A stretch of 56,286 nt of DNA from Candidatus Onthocola gallistercoris (lineage in GTDB: Bacteria > Bacillota > Clostridia > Lachnospirales > Lachnospiraceae), in NCBI GenBank assembly GCA_018715345.1, contig DVLT01000037.1, positions 1 through 56,286 on the forward strand, in the 5' to 3' direction. Of the stretch, positions 40,119 through 51,378 are shown one piece after another (the stretch's first letter is position 1; every line of letters starts with the position of its first letter). The position numbers and the translations under genes are program-made. The notes beneath the pieces were generated by a model. The model saw only the letters and a list, made by a program, of their open reading frames with translations, made no database searches and was not told where the DNA came from.

Positions 40119-41072
40119 TTATGCCCGGGCTGTAAAGGACACCCAGCCGCCGGAATGGGTCACTTCCAATATTTCAAACCCATTTTCCGTCAACGCTTTT
40201 TCCACATCCGCTTCCTTTTCATCAATGATGCCGGAAGTGATGAAAAGCGCCCCCGGCTTCATCATCTCTTTGACCACTCCGGACAGAGGGATGATGATCT
40301 CGGCAAAAATATTCGCCAGAACGATGTCAAAATGATGTAGGCCCACCTGCTCCCTCAAACTCCTGTCTGTGATCACATCGCCGGTCAGGACCGTATAAAC
40401 ATCTTCCTGTATATCATTGACCGCCGCGTTCTCCAATGCCGCTTCCACCGCATGGACGTCCACATCTGTCGCTGTGGCCTCCTTTGCTCCTAGGAGCAGG
40501 GCGATGATGGAAAGAATACCGCTGCCGCAGCCGACATCCAGTATGGACTGGCCTTTTTCCATATATTTGTTCAGCTGAGTGATACACAGACGGGTGGTGT
40601 GATGGGTTCCAGTACCAAAAGCCGTTCCCGGATCCAGTTTCACCACCAGTGTATCTTCCGGAACATTTTCCAAGGTCTCCCAGGTGGGCTTGATGATGAT
40701 GTGCTCATCCACATGGAAAGGCTTCCAGTACTTTTTCCAGTTATTCATCCAGTCAATGTCCTCTGTCTGGGTCTTTTCGATACGCACTTCCCCCACATCC
40801 ACAAAGTCCGCCAATTCAAGGACTGCAGCCCGGACTTTTTCCAATGTGTCTTCATGATCCTTTTCCGGTTCAATGTAAAAGGAAACATAAGCTTTGCCGT
40901 CATCTTCCTCCACATCCGGAAGAAGATCGATGAACATCCGCTTTTTGTCCTCTTCGGATAAAGGCACCTTATCTTCGATCTCAATGCCTTCGATCCCCAG
41001 TTCACCCAGCGTATAACTGACCATATCCACAGCAGCTGTTGTTGTGGACATACGGTATTTATTCCATTTCAT
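40119..41072 (-). CDS. prmA: Ribosomal protein L11 methyltransferase
   Basis: Trimethylates ribosomal protein L11. The 317-residue protein has the N-terminal substrate-recognition domain (about 1-100), WMNNWKKYWKPFHV (about 108-121), LDPGTAFGTGTHHTT (about 146-160), motif I ILDVGCGSGILSI (about 177-189) and LANIFAEIIIPL (about 250). It follows dnaJ by 12 bases, the standard Firmicute order. Confidence 0.96.
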   Translation of the reverse strand: MKWNKYRMSTTTAAVDMVSYTLGELGIEGIEIEDKVPLSEEDKKRMFIDLLPDVEEDDGKAYVSFYIEPEKDHEDTLEKVRAAVLELADFVDVGEVRIEKTQTEDIDWMNNWKKYWKPFHVDEHIIIKPTWETLENVPEDTLVVKLDPGTAFGTGTHHTTRLCITQLNKYMEKGQSILDVGCGSGILSIIALLLGAKEATATDVDVHAVEAALENAAVNDIQEDVYTVLTGDVITDRSLREQVGLHHFDIVLANIFAEIIIPLSGVVKEMMKPGALFITSGIIDEKEADVEKALTENGFEILEVTHSGGWVSFTARA

Positions 41073-41084
41073 CCTTTATCCTCA

Positions 41085-42275
41085 CTATTCACTAAACTCA
41101 TCAAAAGCTTCCTTCATCTTGTTCATAAAGCCTTTTTTCTTTTTCGGTCCCTTCTCTGTCTGTACTGGAGCGATCTTCTCTCCTCTCAGAGAAGCATCAA
41201 ACTGACGGAGCAGTGCTTTCTGTTCGCTGTTCAATTTCTCCGGCACCTGTACGACCAGGGTGGCATAGTGATCCCCACGGATGTTTTTATTCCGGATCGT
41301 GGGAACGCCTTTACCCTTCAGACGGATCCGAGTGTCGGTCTGAGTTCCCGGCTTGATCGTCTGGGTCACTTCCCCATCCACTGTCTTGATGGTGATATCG
41401 CCGCCCAAGGCAGCCTCTGTAAAGGAAATGGGTACAGTGGAGTAAATATCATATTCCTGCCGTTTGAACACTGGATGTCTGTCCACTGTCACGCCTACCA
41501 GCAGATCGCCTCTGCCGCCGCCATTGGTACCCGGTTCGCCCTTGCCCCGGATACGCACACTCTGACCGCTGTCGATGCCGGCCGGTATGGCCACTTCGAT
41601 CGTCCGTTTATTGCGTACGTAACCACTGCCGCCGCAGTCCGGACATTTATCCCGGATGATCTTGCCCGTTCCATGGCAGTCCGGACAGGTCTGCACATTA
41701 CGGACCATACCAAACAGGGACTGCTGACTGTAGATCACCTGACCCTTGCCGCCGCATTTTGGACAGGTCTGAGGCTGGGTACCTGGTTTCGCCCCACTAC
41801 CATGACATTTCGGACATTCTTCCTTCATATTCATCTCAAATTTCTTGGTCACGCCAAAGACAGCTTCCATAAAGGAGATCCGGACATTGATGCGGACATT
41901 GGCGCCTTGCATCGGTCCGTTATAGGCGCTGCTGCTTCTCCGTCCGCCGCCGAACAGATCGCCGAATATGTCGCCGAATATATCTCCCATATCTGCTGAA
42001 TTAAAATCAAACCCGCCGAAGCCTCCGGCACCGCCGCCGCCCTGTTCAAAGGCCGCATGGCCAAACTGGTCGTATTTCCGGCGTTTATCCGGATCGCTCA
42101 AAACAGCGTAAGCTTCTGAAGCCTCTTTAAACTTGGCCTCTGCGTCCTTATCCCCCGGGTTGATGTCAGGATGGTACTTCTTTGCCAACTGGCGGTAGGC
42201 TTTCTTCAGTTCAGCATCGGTGGCTGTCTTTGAAACACCTAACACCTCATAATAATCTCTTTTACTTTCTGCCAC
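41085..42275 (-). CDS. dnaJ: Chaperone DnaJ
   Basis: Co-chaperone that delivers clients to DnaK and stimulates its ATPase. The 396-residue protein has the J domain with HPD (about 33-35), a Gly/Phe-rich stretch (about 75-115), the four CxxCxGxG zinc repeats ([32 protein letters not shown]; about 145-220) and the C-terminal client-binding domain. A type I, complete DnaJ. The second of two in-frame GTG codons was chosen since GAAGGTG lies 6 bases before it. Confidence 0.97.
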   Translation of the reverse strand: MAESKRDYYEVLGVSKTATDAELKKAYRQLAKKYHPDINPGDKDAEAKFKEASEAYAVLSDPDKRRKYDQFGHAAFEQGGGGAGGFGGFDFNSADMGDIFGDIFGDLFGGGRRSSSAYNGPMQGANVRINVRISFMEAVFGVTKKFEMNMKEECPKCHGSGAKPGTQPQTCPKCGGKGQVIYSQQSLFGMVRNVQTCPDCHGTGKIIRDKCPDCGGSGYVRNKRTIEVAIPAGIDSGQSVRIRGKGEPGTNGGGRGDLLVGVTVDRHPVFKRQEYDIYSTVPISFTEAALGGDITIKTVDGEVTQTIKPGTQTDTRIRLKGKGVPTIRNKNIRGDHYATLVVQVPEKLNSEQKALLRQFDASLRGEKIAPVQTEKGPKKKKGFMNKMKEAFDEFSE

Positions 42276-42305
42276 TATCGTCACCTTCTTATAAAACGTA
42301 GCGAA

Positions 42306-42352
42306 AGAGGACGCTCCGGGGCAGCATATTTTGCTGTCCCGGAACAGCCTCT
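42306..42352. other. Long imperfect hairpin between dnaK and dnaJ
   Basis: AGAGG...TCCGGG.CAGC pairs with GCTG.CCCGGA...CCTCT around a 7-base A/T loop, with mismatched internal loops. No strong T-run follows on the minus strand. In other bacteria such structures protect dnaK mRNA and lower dnaJ expression. Confidence 0.6.
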
Positions 42353-42389
42353 CTAATTCCGTTTAACGTTCATATCAACTTTATCTATA

Positions 42390-44252
<1,863 letters not shown>

Positions 44253-44300
44253 CTATTCCTCCTAATCACTCAACTGTTTTGTCAATATCTGATCTTCCTG

Positions 44301-44960
44301 TCATTCCGCCACCATGACCATGCTATGGCGGATGACTTTTTCTCTATATATATAACCCTTCTGCAGTTCCTGCATGACCACGCCGGATTCATATTCATCG
44401 CTCGGCTGCTGCATCACCGCATTATGGAAATTGGGATCAAATTCCTTGCCCAGCGCCTCGATGGGCTGAACGCCCAGGCCTTCCAAAACTGTCATCAGCT
44501 GTTTATAGATCATCGCGATGCCTTGGGCAAAACTGCTTTCCTTTTCCTCATCGCTCATGGCTGCCAGACCCCGTTCAAAATTATCAATGACCGGGAGCAG
44601 TTTCTCGATCACATCGCCTGCGCCTATGGCGTACATCTGTTCTTTTTCCTTTTCCGTACGCTTGCGGTAATTGTCAAACTCTGCCATCTGACGCATGATC
44701 CGGTCTGTCAGTTCCGCGATCTTTTCATCTTTTTTATCTTTTTTGTCCTTCTTAAAAAAGCTCTTCTTTTTCTGGCCTTTGCCCTTGTCGTCTCCATCTG
44801 GAGCCTTTTCGTTCTCCCCGCTGTCCTCTGGAGTCTCGTCTTTATCCTCTTGTGTTCCGGTTTCCGATACTGTATCTTCTTCCAGATCACCGTCTTCGAT
44901 CGTGATCTCTTCCACAGTATCTTCCGGCTTCAGGTTCTCTTTCATATCCTTTTCAGCCAC
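44301..44960 (-). CDS. grpE: Nucleotide exchange factor GrpE
   Basis: Releases ADP from DnaK. The 219-residue protein has a long acidic, Lys-rich disordered N-terminus (about 1-80), then the coiled coil RIMRQMAEFDNYRKRTEKEKEQMY (about 88-111) and the beta domain with VLEGLGVQPIEALGKEFDPNFHNAVM and VMQELQKGYIYREKVIRHSMVMV. GTG start with GGTGAT upstream; it follows hrcA by 14 bases. Confidence 0.96.
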   Translation of the reverse strand: MAEKDMKENLKPEDTVEEITIEDGDLEEDTVSETGTQEDKDETPEDSGENEKAPDGDDKGKGQKKKSFFKKDKKDKKDEKIAELTDRIMRQMAEFDNYRKRTEKEKEQMYAIGAGDVIEKLLPVIDNFERGLAAMSDEEKESSFAQGIAMIYKQLMTVLEGLGVQPIEALGKEFDPNFHNAVMQQPSDEYESGVVMQELQKGYIYREKVIRHSMVMVAE

Positions 44961-44974
44961 TCTATATCACCATC

Positions 44975-46009
44975 CTACTTTTTCTTATATATCTCATCCA
45001 GCTGATTCATCATCGTCTGCAGATTACCCACAACCTTCTTGTAATCCATACGTTTAGGTCCGATGATACCGATCGTTCCCTGGACGCCTTCTTCCAATTC
45101 ATAGGTTGCCGTGACGATGCTGCAGTCCTTCATGGATGTCACCGGAGATTCGGAACCGATATATACCTGAATGCCCCGTTTCTCACCATCGTCTTCCTCC
45201 GGCGGACTTAAAAGAAGATCGGTCAATTCCTTCTTTTCTTCCAATGTGGAGATCAAAGCTCTTGCCTTATCCTTGTCATTGAGTTCCGGATAACTGAGAA
45301 GGTTCGTCGTACCGCTGGTATAGATCTCCAGATCATCTTCCTCCTGGACGGCCACCGCAATGGCATCGATCACCTCCCGGATGATCTCCTGGTACTCACT
45401 GGCCTGTATCTTCATCCGCTGTACCAACTCCATGTTGATCTCCATCAGACTCAAACCTTGAAGGTAGGTGTTCAATACGATGTTTAACTTGGCCACTTCC
45501 TCTTCGTCCACTTCCTGACGGATCTGGATCAGTTTGTTCTTGATGATATTGCCATCGATCATGATGACCACCAGAAGCTGGCTGGCTTCCACTCTGGAAA
45601 GCTGCACGAACTTGATCTTGTTCCTCTTATACTGGGGGCCCGAGATCATCGTGGCATAGTTGGTATTCGTAGCCAGAAGTTTTGCCACCTGTTTCAGCAG
45701 CCGGTCGATCTTATCCGCTTTCTGGAGCAGGACTTCCTTCATCTCATCCACTTCCGCCACCTTTTCCTTCATCAGGTTATCCACATAAAAACGATAGCCT
45801 TTGTCGGATGGAATCCGGCCGGCCGATGTGTGGGGCTGTATGATGTAACCCATCTCTTCCAGATCGGACATCTCGTTGCGGATCGTCGCTGAACTCAAGT
45901 TCAGATCCGTATACTTTGAAATGGTCCGGGATCCTACCGGCTCCCCGGTGATCAGGTATGTCTGTATGATGCTGTTCAGTATCTTGATCTTACGTTCATC
46001 CAGTTCCAC
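44975..46009 (-). CDS. hrcA: Heat-shock repressor HrcA
   Basis: Represses heat-shock operons by binding CIRCE and needs GroE to stay active. The 344-residue protein has the winged helix at about 1-75 (KIKILNSIIQTYLITGEPVGSRTISKY, SSATIRNEMSDLEEMGYIIQPHTSAGRIPSDKGYRFYVD) and the dimerisation and inserted domains after it (VQLSRVEASQLLVVIMIDG, VYIGSESPVTSMKDCSIV, GTIGIIGPKRMDYKKVVG). GTG start with GGAGTG 5 bases upstream. First gene of hrcA-grpE-dnaK-dnaJ-prmA-rsmE. Confidence 0.97.
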   Translation of the reverse strand: MELDERKIKILNSIIQTYLITGEPVGSRTISKYTDLNLSSATIRNEMSDLEEMGYIIQPHTSAGRIPSDKGYRFYVDNLMKEKVAEVDEMKEVLLQKADKIDRLLKQVAKLLATNTNYATMISGPQYKRNKIKFVQLSRVEASQLLVVIMIDGNIIKNKLIQIRQEVDEEEVAKLNIVLNTYLQGLSLMEINMELVQRMKIQASEYQEIIREVIDAIAVAVQEEDDLEIYTSGTTNLLSYPELNDKDKARALISTLEEKKELTDLLLSPPEEDDGEKRGIQVYIGSESPVTSMKDCSIVTATYELEEGVQGTIGIIGPKRMDYKKVVGNLQTMMNQLDEIYKKK

Positions 46010-46030
46010 CGAACCACTCCTTTCTGCTTG

Positions 46031-46057
46031 TTAGCACTCATCTTGTTAGAGTGCTAA
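46031..46057 (-). promoter_or_regulatory. CIRCE operator of the hrcA-dnaK operon
   Basis: TTAGCACTC, 9 bases, GAGTGCTAA: an exact match to the classical CIRCE consensus, placed between the promoter and the hrcA start. It makes the operon self-repressed and heat-inducible. Confidence 0.97.
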
Positions 46058-46071
46058 TATCTACATCTAAA

Positions 46072-46100
46072 AAGATAGCACCAGCCTTTCTGTTTGTCAA
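46072..46100 (-). promoter_or_regulatory. Promoter of the hrcA operon
   Basis: Perfect TTGACA, a 17-base spacer and TATCTT; transcription would start just upstream of the CIRCE element. Confidence 0.78.
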
Positions 46101-46159
46101 TAGTATTTTTCATTTTTTTATGATATACTCTTTAATCATGACGAAATGAGGTGTTTTTT

Positions 46160-46642
46160 TTGGCTATAGAAAAAGTCAGAGCATATTTTAAAACATTTGG
46201 TATCGAGGATCGGATCCTGGAATTTGACGTATCCAGCGCCACAGTGGAACTGGCAGCCCAGGCGGTCGGCTGCGAGCCGGCCCATATTGCCAAGACCCTG
46301 TCCTTTGATCTTCAAGGTACGCCCCTTCTGATCGTGGCTGCAGGCGATGCCAAGGTGGATAACAAAAAATATAAAGCTTGTTTTGGCACCAAGGCCAAGA
46401 TGCTCACCCCGGATCAGGCTGAAACACTGGTGGGACATGCGGTCGGCGGCGTCTGTCCCTTTGCGGTCAATGACGGCGTCCGCATCTGCCTGGATGAATC
46501 GCTAAAACGTTTCGCCACCATCTTTCCCGCATGCGGAAGCAGCAACAGCGCCATCGAACTGACCATCCCTGAACTGGAAAAGTACTCCGGCAGCACCGAC
46601 TGGGTGGATGTATGTAAAAACTGGGAGCCGGCGGCCCGTTGA
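46160..46642 (+). CDS. YbaK/EbsC-family aminoacyl-tRNA deacylase
   Basis: A 160-residue YbaK/ProX-type editing domain: VELAAQAVGCEPAHIAKTLSFD (about 28-49), LLIVAAGDAKVDNKKYKACFG with the conserved Lys, GHAVGGVCPFAVNDGVRICLDESLKRF (about 93-120) and AGSSNSAIELT-like CGSSNSAIELTIPEL. Members remove wrongly attached amino acids from tRNA. The start is TTG with GAGGTG 6 bases upstream; the T-run in between makes the spacing sensitive to slippage. Divergent from hrcA. Confidence 0.9.
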   Translation: MAIEKVRAYFKTFGIEDRILEFDVSSATVELAAQAVGCEPAHIAKTLSFDLQGTPLLIVAAGDAKVDNKKYKACFGTKAKMLTPDQAETLVGHAVGGVCPFAVNDGVRICLDESLKRFATIFPACGSSNSAIELTIPELEKYSGSTDWVDVCKNWEPAAR

Positions 46643-46659
46643 TGATAAGTCTGCACATA

Positions 46660-46731
46660 ATAAAAAAAGACAGGAGTATGACAAGATCCCCTTTTTATTT
46701 CGGTCAAGGGGATCTTGTCATACTCCTGTCT
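46660..46731 (-). terminator. Terminator after hemW with an unusually long perfect stem
   Basis: A 26-bp perfect stem (46668-46693 with 46706-46731), 12-base loop, followed on the minus strand by TTTTTTTATTA. It lies between convergent hemW and the YbaK gene and can also stop the YbaK transcript. Confidence 0.88.
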
Positions 46732-46734
46732 CTT

Positions 46735-47931
46735 TCAATCCAGCAAAAAATCGGCCATCACCCGGTTGGATACGGAGATCCCCTCCGGCGTCAGAGCAAG
46801 CCAGATGTTGTGTCCTTCATCTGTCCGCCGTTTTAAGCGTCCTTCCTGGATATGCTCCTGGATAACTGTTCCATAGATATCGGACACCGATACGCCAAAT
46901 GTCTCAAGAAAACGTTTCTCGCTGATCCCCCGGCACATACGCAGTCCCAAAAACATAAATTCTTCCATCTGTCGCAGGATACTTAATATCTCCCACTCCT
47001 CAAACGTATCTCGTACCGCCAGAAAGCCCTTTTGGAGCCTTCGGGCGATCGTTTCATCATCGCCGTACAGAGCCAAATAGGTATGCATATCCGAAGGATT
47101 ACTAAACCGGACCGGATCCAGCAGGCTGGCCGCTCCCAGGCCAAATCCCCGGTAGTCTTTCCGCACCCAGTACCCCACATTGTGACGGCACATCATCCCC
47201 GGTCTGGCATAGTTGGAAATCTCATAGCGTTCATATCCCTTCCTGCCCAACCATTCGCCGGTCAGCTCATACATCCGTCTTTCTTCCTCCTCGCTGGGGA
47301 GGTTGAGACGTCCCGCCTCATACAGCTTTTCAAAAGCCGTTCCCGGTTCTATGATCAAACTATAGGCGGAGATATGTTCCGGCTCAAACCCGGTCACTTT
47401 TTCCAGCGTCTTTATATAGGAAGAAAGGGTCTGTCCAGGAAGGGCGGACATGATGTCCACATTCAGATCATCAAAGCCGGATTTCCGGGCCAGACGGAAG
47501 GTCTGTTTAAAATCTTCATACGTATGGATACGGCCAAGGCGGGTCAGTTCCCGGTCATCTGCAGATTGGAGGCCCAAACTCAGACGGTTGATGCCAAGCG
47601 CTTTAAAACCCTTCAGCTTCTCTTCAGACAGGGTGCCGGGATTGGCTTCCACCGTTATCTCTGCCCCATCGGCCAGATCGTAAACATTTAAAATGTGTTC
47701 CATGATCCGGGACATTTGGGGAAGGGTCAAAAGACTTGGCGTACCGCCTCCAAAGAAAATCGTTTCCACCCGTTTTTTCCCTTCTGAACCGGCAAAGGCG
47801 CCGGCCGTATCGATCTCACGGCACAGCGCCTGCACATAGCGTTCTTTTGCTTCCTCATCCCCAGGCGCTGAAAGGAAATCACAATAGGCACATTTTCGCA
47901 CGCAAAATGGGATGTGTATATATATTTCCAT
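46735..47931 (-). CDS. hemW: Radical SAM haem chaperone HemW
   Basis: A 398-residue protein of the HemN-like family. The Fe-S motif is CVRKCAYCDF (about 9-18), with the Cys after CDF absent as expected in HemW and not HemN. FFGGGTPSLL, ITVEANPGTL, LSLGLQSADDRELTRLGR, YSLIIEPGTAF and the C-terminal HemN domain (MFLGLRMCRGISEKRF) follow. HemW inserts haem into proteins such as cytochromes; it does not oxidise coproporphyrinogen. It starts 5 bases after lepA. Confidence 0.94.
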   Translation of the reverse strand: MEIYIHIPFCVRKCAYCDFLSAPGDEEAKERYVQALCREIDTAGAFAGSEGKKRVETIFFGGGTPSLLTLPQMSRIMEHILNVYDLADGAEITVEANPGTLSEEKLKGFKALGINRLSLGLQSADDRELTRLGRIHTYEDFKQTFRLARKSGFDDLNVDIMSALPGQTLSSYIKTLEKVTGFEPEHISAYSLIIEPGTAFEKLYEAGRLNLPSEEEERRMYELTGEWLGRKGYERYEISNYARPGMMCRHNVGYWVRKDYRGFGLGAASLLDPVRFSNPSDMHTYLALYGDDETIARRLQKGFLAVRDTFEEWEILSILRQMEEFMFLGLRMCRGISEKRFLETFGVSVSDIYGTVIQEHIQEGRLKRRTDEGHNIWLALTPEGISVSNRVMADFLLD

Positions 47932-47936
47932 TGCTT

Positions 47937-49748
47937 CTACCTGTCATCCAGCTTCAGCACGCTCATAAAAGCCTTCTGGGGGATCTCCACGTTGCCGATC
48001 TGACGCATCCGCTTCTTGCCTTCTTTTTGTTTTTCCAAAAGTTTCCGTTTACGTGAGATATCTCCGCCATAGCACTTGGCCAATACATCTTTTCTCACAG
48101 CTTTGACCGTTTCTCTGGCGATGATCTTGCTGCCGATGGCCGCCTGTATGGGGATTTCAAACAGATGTCTCGGGATCTCTTCTTTTAACCGCTCACACAT
48201 CTTTCTGCCCCGTTCGTAGGCGGAATCCTTATGGACGATAAAAGACAAAGCATCCACCACTTCCCGGTTGATCAGAATATCCAGCTTGCACAGTTCGGAC
48301 CGTTCATAACCCTTCAATTCATAATCAAAGGATGCATAACCTCTGGACCGGGACTTCAACGCGTCAAAGAAATCATAGATGATCTCATTAAGAGGCAGCT
48401 CATACTTGAGCATGGCCCGGGTCTCTTCCATATATTCCATCCCCAGATAAACACCCCGCCGTTCCTGGCATAATTCCATGATCGGTCCGATATAATCTGT
48501 GGTGACCATGATCTCTGCCGATACCACCGGTTCTTCCATATATTCGATCTCAGACGGATCCGGAAGGTTGGTCGGGTTGGTCAGATCCATCACTTCTCCA
48601 TTTGTCTTATGGACTTTATAAATAGCAGAAGGGGCTGTGGTCACCAGATCCAGGTTATACTCTCTTTCCAGCCGTTCCTGGATGATCTCCAGATGGAGGA
48701 GTCCCAAGAAACCGCAGCGGAAGCCAAAACCAAGCGCCACCGACGTCTCCGCCTCAAACTGAAGGGAAGCATCATTAAGCTGGAGTTTTTCCAGCGCATC
48801 CCTCAGATCCGGATACTTTGCCCCGTCTGCCGGATACATGCCGCAATAAACCATGGGGTTTACTTTTTTGTATCCTGGAAGGGGGGCGTCACACGGCCGT
48901 TGGGCATCTGTGATCGTATCACCCACGCGGGTATCCCTCAGATTCTTTATACTGGCCGTCATATACCCCACCATTCCGGCGGACAACTCATCGCAGGGAA
49001 TGAACTGGCCTGCGCCAAAATACCCCACTTCCACTGTCTCAAACTCGGCTCCTGTGGCCATCATGCGCACTTTCGTCCCCTTTGAAATGCGGCCATCCCG
49101 AACTCGGAAAAAGACGATCACGCCTTTGTATGAATCATAAACCGAGTCAAAGATCAGCGCTTTTAACGGGGCGTCCGGGTCACCATCAGGCGCCGGAATC
49201 CTTTCGATGATCTGTTCCAGCACCTGATCGATGTTCAAACCATTTTTGGCTGAGATCAACGGCGCATCCTCCGCCTCGATGCCGATCACATCTTCGATCT
49301 CGTGGATCACCCGTTCCGGTTCTGCGCTGGGAAGATCGATCTTGTTGATCACCGGCATCACATCCAGGTCATGATCCAACGCCAGATATACGTTCGCCAG
49401 CGTCTGTGCCTCGATCCCTTGCGCCGCGTCCACCACCAGGATCGCGCCATCGCAGGCCGCCAGGCTCCGGGACACTTCATAATTAAAGTCAACATGTCCG
49501 GGGGTATCGATCAGATTATAAATATATTCTTCGCCGTCTTTTGCTTTGTATACAATACGGACTGCCTGGGACTTGATGGTGATCCCCCGTTCCCGCTCCA
49601 GTTCCATATTATCCAGCACCTGGGCCTGCATCTCCCGGCTGGTCAACGTACCGGTCTGCTCGATGATCCGGTCCGCCAGGGTGGATTTGCCGTGGTCGAT
49701 GTGGGCGATAATACAAAAATTACGGATTTTGCTCTGGTCAACTGACAT
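47937..49748 (-). CDS. lepA: Elongation factor 4 (LepA)
   Basis: A 603-residue ribosome-associated GTPase. It has the G1 loop [13 protein letters not shown] (15-27), [22 protein letters not shown]-type switch [22 protein letters not shown], domain II, the LepA-specific [26 protein letters not shown] segment and the LepA C-terminal domain ending in [23 protein letters not shown]. It affects ribosome function and assembly under stress. It leads the lepA-hemW operon with GGAGGG before the ATG. Confidence 0.97.
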   Translation of the reverse strand: MSVDQSKIRNFCIIAHIDHGKSTLADRIIEQTGTLTSREMQAQVLDNMELERERGITIKSQAVRIVYKAKDGEEYIYNLIDTPGHVDFNYEVSRSLAACDGAILVVDAAQGIEAQTLANVYLALDHDLDVMPVINKIDLPSAEPERVIHEIEDVIGIEAEDAPLISAKNGLNIDQVLEQIIERIPAPDGDPDAPLKALIFDSVYDSYKGVIVFFRVRDGRISKGTKVRMMATGAEFETVEVGYFGAGQFIPCDELSAGMVGYMTASIKNLRDTRVGDTITDAQRPCDAPLPGYKKVNPMVYCGMYPADGAKYPDLRDALEKLQLNDASLQFEAETSVALGFGFRCGFLGLLHLEIIQERLEREYNLDLVTTAPSAIYKVHKTNGEVMDLTNPTNLPDPSEIEYMEEPVVSAEIMVTTDYIGPIMELCQERRGVYLGMEYMEETRAMLKYELPLNEIIYDFFDALKSRSRGYASFDYELKGYERSELCKLDILINREVVDALSFIVHKDSAYERGRKMCERLKEEIPRHLFEIPIQAAIGSKIIARETVKAVRKDVLAKCYGGDISRKRKLLEKQKEGKKRMRQIGNVEIPQKAFMSVLKLDDR

Positions 49749-49786
49749 CGGAGCCTATCCCTCCATTCTTCATTTTACTGTCCTAC

Positions 49787-49815
49787 ATCATAACACGGTC
49801 GGAAAGTTTTGTCCA
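49787..49815 (-). promoter_or_regulatory. Promoter of lepA-hemW
   Basis: TGGACA, a 17-base spacer and TATGAT, about 40 bases before lepA. A CCGGCG/CGCCGG hairpin just upstream (about 49827-49853) may weakly end the glycosyltransferase transcript, but has no T-run. Confidence 0.6.
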
Positions 49816-49879
49816 GAAGTCCCCACCGGCGGCTTTTTCCCGATCTGCGCCGGCGTCGGATCATTTTTCGCTGTATGCT

Positions 49880-51064
49880 TCAAGCTGTCTGGTGGCTTTT
49901 CGCAGCCCGCTTTCCTTCATCCAAACATTCCATATAGACCTTTTCCACCTCCCGCCCGAACTGTTCCTTTGAAAATCCCTCCGCCGTGATGCGGGCATTG
50001 TGTCCCATGGCTTCCGCCAAAGACGGATGATCCAGGATCCACAGTACCGATGCCGCAAAATCCTTTGCCTCCTCGAATAAAAAACCGTTCACACCGTCTA
50101 CGATCCTCCTGGAAATGCTGACATTTTTCCGGCAGACCACCGGAAGCCCGCAAGCCATGGCTTCCATGGGCGCCATCCCCTGGACGGTATGGCGGGAAGC
50201 GGTCACAAAAATATCCGCCAAGGCATAGTGATCATATACCACGTCCAACGGAACCTGTCCGGCAAAACGCACACTGGAACCCAAGCCCTTGCTTTCTGCT
50301 TCCATTTCCAATTCCGTCCTATAAGATCCGTCTCCCACCAACAAAAGTTTTGTATCCGGCGCAGATCTTAAAATTTCCGGAAAATGTTCAAGCAAAAGTT
50401 CCAGATTCTTTTCCTTGTACATGCCGCCAACATACAGTAAAACTTTATCTTTGTCATCTATACCGTATTTTTTCCTCAAAAAACGGATGTTTTTTTCCGA
50501 CCGTCCGGGACAAAACCGCCTCAGATCCACTCCAAAGGGGACACAGCGGATCGGCCGGTTTATATTCTGATTCTTTAATACCGCTTCCATCTCTTCTGAC
50601 GGTACGATGATACAGTCATTTCGGGAAAGCTGCCATCTGAAAGCTTTGAAAAAAAGCCGTTTCCCCAATTTCCCCCACGACTGGAAATATTCCGAATCCC
50701 CATTGTACCAGGTATGACACGTATGGACCCACACCGAGCCGCACCGTCTGGAAACTTTTCGAGCCATGATCCAAGTGGACAATTCGCCATAGCTGTGGAC
50801 CACATCCGGATGCCAACGGTAGAGATCATCCATCATATCCCCGGAAAAACTCATGACCATACGGGCGCCCGGATACACATAATCCGCATTGGCAGAACGC
50901 ATATGATATACGCCGTTTTCATAAATGGAACGGGGATATTCTCCCGGGGTCAGTATCCGCACCTCATGTCCTTGTTGTTTTAACTGTTCCGACAAATTCA
51001 AAACAGATCTCACAACACCGTTGGCCATGGGTTTATATATGTCCGTTGTCAACAATATTTTCAT
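49880..51064 (-). CDS. GT4-family glycosyltransferase, probable glycolipid synthase
   Basis: A 394-residue GT-B fold enzyme. The N-terminal acceptor domain starts KILLTTDIYKPMANGVVRSVLNLSEQL, with a YGELSTWIMARKVSRRCG and VHTCHTWYNGDSEYF region. The C-terminal nucleotide-sugar domain has LLYVGGMYKEKNLELLLEHF (about 208-227), LLLVGDGSYRTELE, VRFAGQVPLDVVYDHYALADIFVTAS and the E-x7-E motif MAPMEAMACGLPVV (about 300-313). The pattern resembles diacylglycerol or phosphatidylinositol glycosyltransferases; the lipid acceptor is inferred. It has no membrane helix. AAGGAGG precedes the ATG. A two-component system lies immediately upstream. Confidence 0.88.
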   Translation of the reverse strand: MKILLTTDIYKPMANGVVRSVLNLSEQLKQQGHEVRILTPGEYPRSIYENGVYHMRSANADYVYPGARMVMSFSGDMMDDLYRWHPDVVHSYGELSTWIMARKVSRRCGSVWVHTCHTWYNGDSEYFQSWGKLGKRLFFKAFRWQLSRNDCIIVPSEEMEAVLKNQNINRPIRCVPFGVDLRRFCPGRSEKNIRFLRKKYGIDDKDKVLLYVGGMYKEKNLELLLEHFPEILRSAPDTKLLLVGDGSYRTELEMEAESKGLGSSVRFAGQVPLDVVYDHYALADIFVTASRHTVQGMAPMEAMACGLPVVCRKNVSISRRIVDGVNGFLFEEAKDFAASVLWILDHPSLAEAMGHNARITAEGFSKEQFGREVEKVYMECLDEGKRAAKSHQTA

Positions 51065-51256
51065 AACACATCCTCCTTCGGTCCCATTGGATCAGCCGCT
51101 CCTTTATCCGAATCCTCTCCCACTCAAACAGAGTCGTTATTTTCTTTCTTATAAGATGTAGTATATCCTGAAAATCTTACATAAAACTGACAGACAATCT
51201 TAAATTTTCCTTATCCAAATCTTTCAGCTTTGCCCAGTTTCCCGGCACACAGTCAC
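51065..51256 (-). promoter_or_regulatory. Upstream region of the glycosyltransferase gene with candidate regulator sites
   Basis: On the minus strand there is TATACT (51160-51165) without a recognisable -35. Around the missing -35 lie two direct repeats, TAAGATTGTC (51193-51202) and TAAGATTTTC (51170-51179), and further up TGAAAGATTTGGAT (51213-51226). The last is matched 13 of 14 in front of the response regulator gene. A promoter without a -35 and with upstream repeats fits activation by an OmpR-type regulator. Confidence 0.45.
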
Positions 51257-51311
51257 ACAAAAAAGGAGCCGTTGCGCCGCAGATGACCGCTCATCTGCTT
51301 TGCAACAGCTC
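51257..51311 (-). terminator. Terminator after the sensor kinase gene
   Basis: A long interrupted stem: GAGC.GTTGC and GCAGATGA pair with TCATCTGC and GCAAC.GCTC around GCGG, followed on the minus strand by CCTTTTTT. It ends the regulator-kinase transcript. Confidence 0.78.
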
Positions 51312-51378
51312 TTCTCGATCTTTTTATGTTCCAGACAGGATAACCACATCGGATGGTTACGGTCGGTCTTTCTTGACT

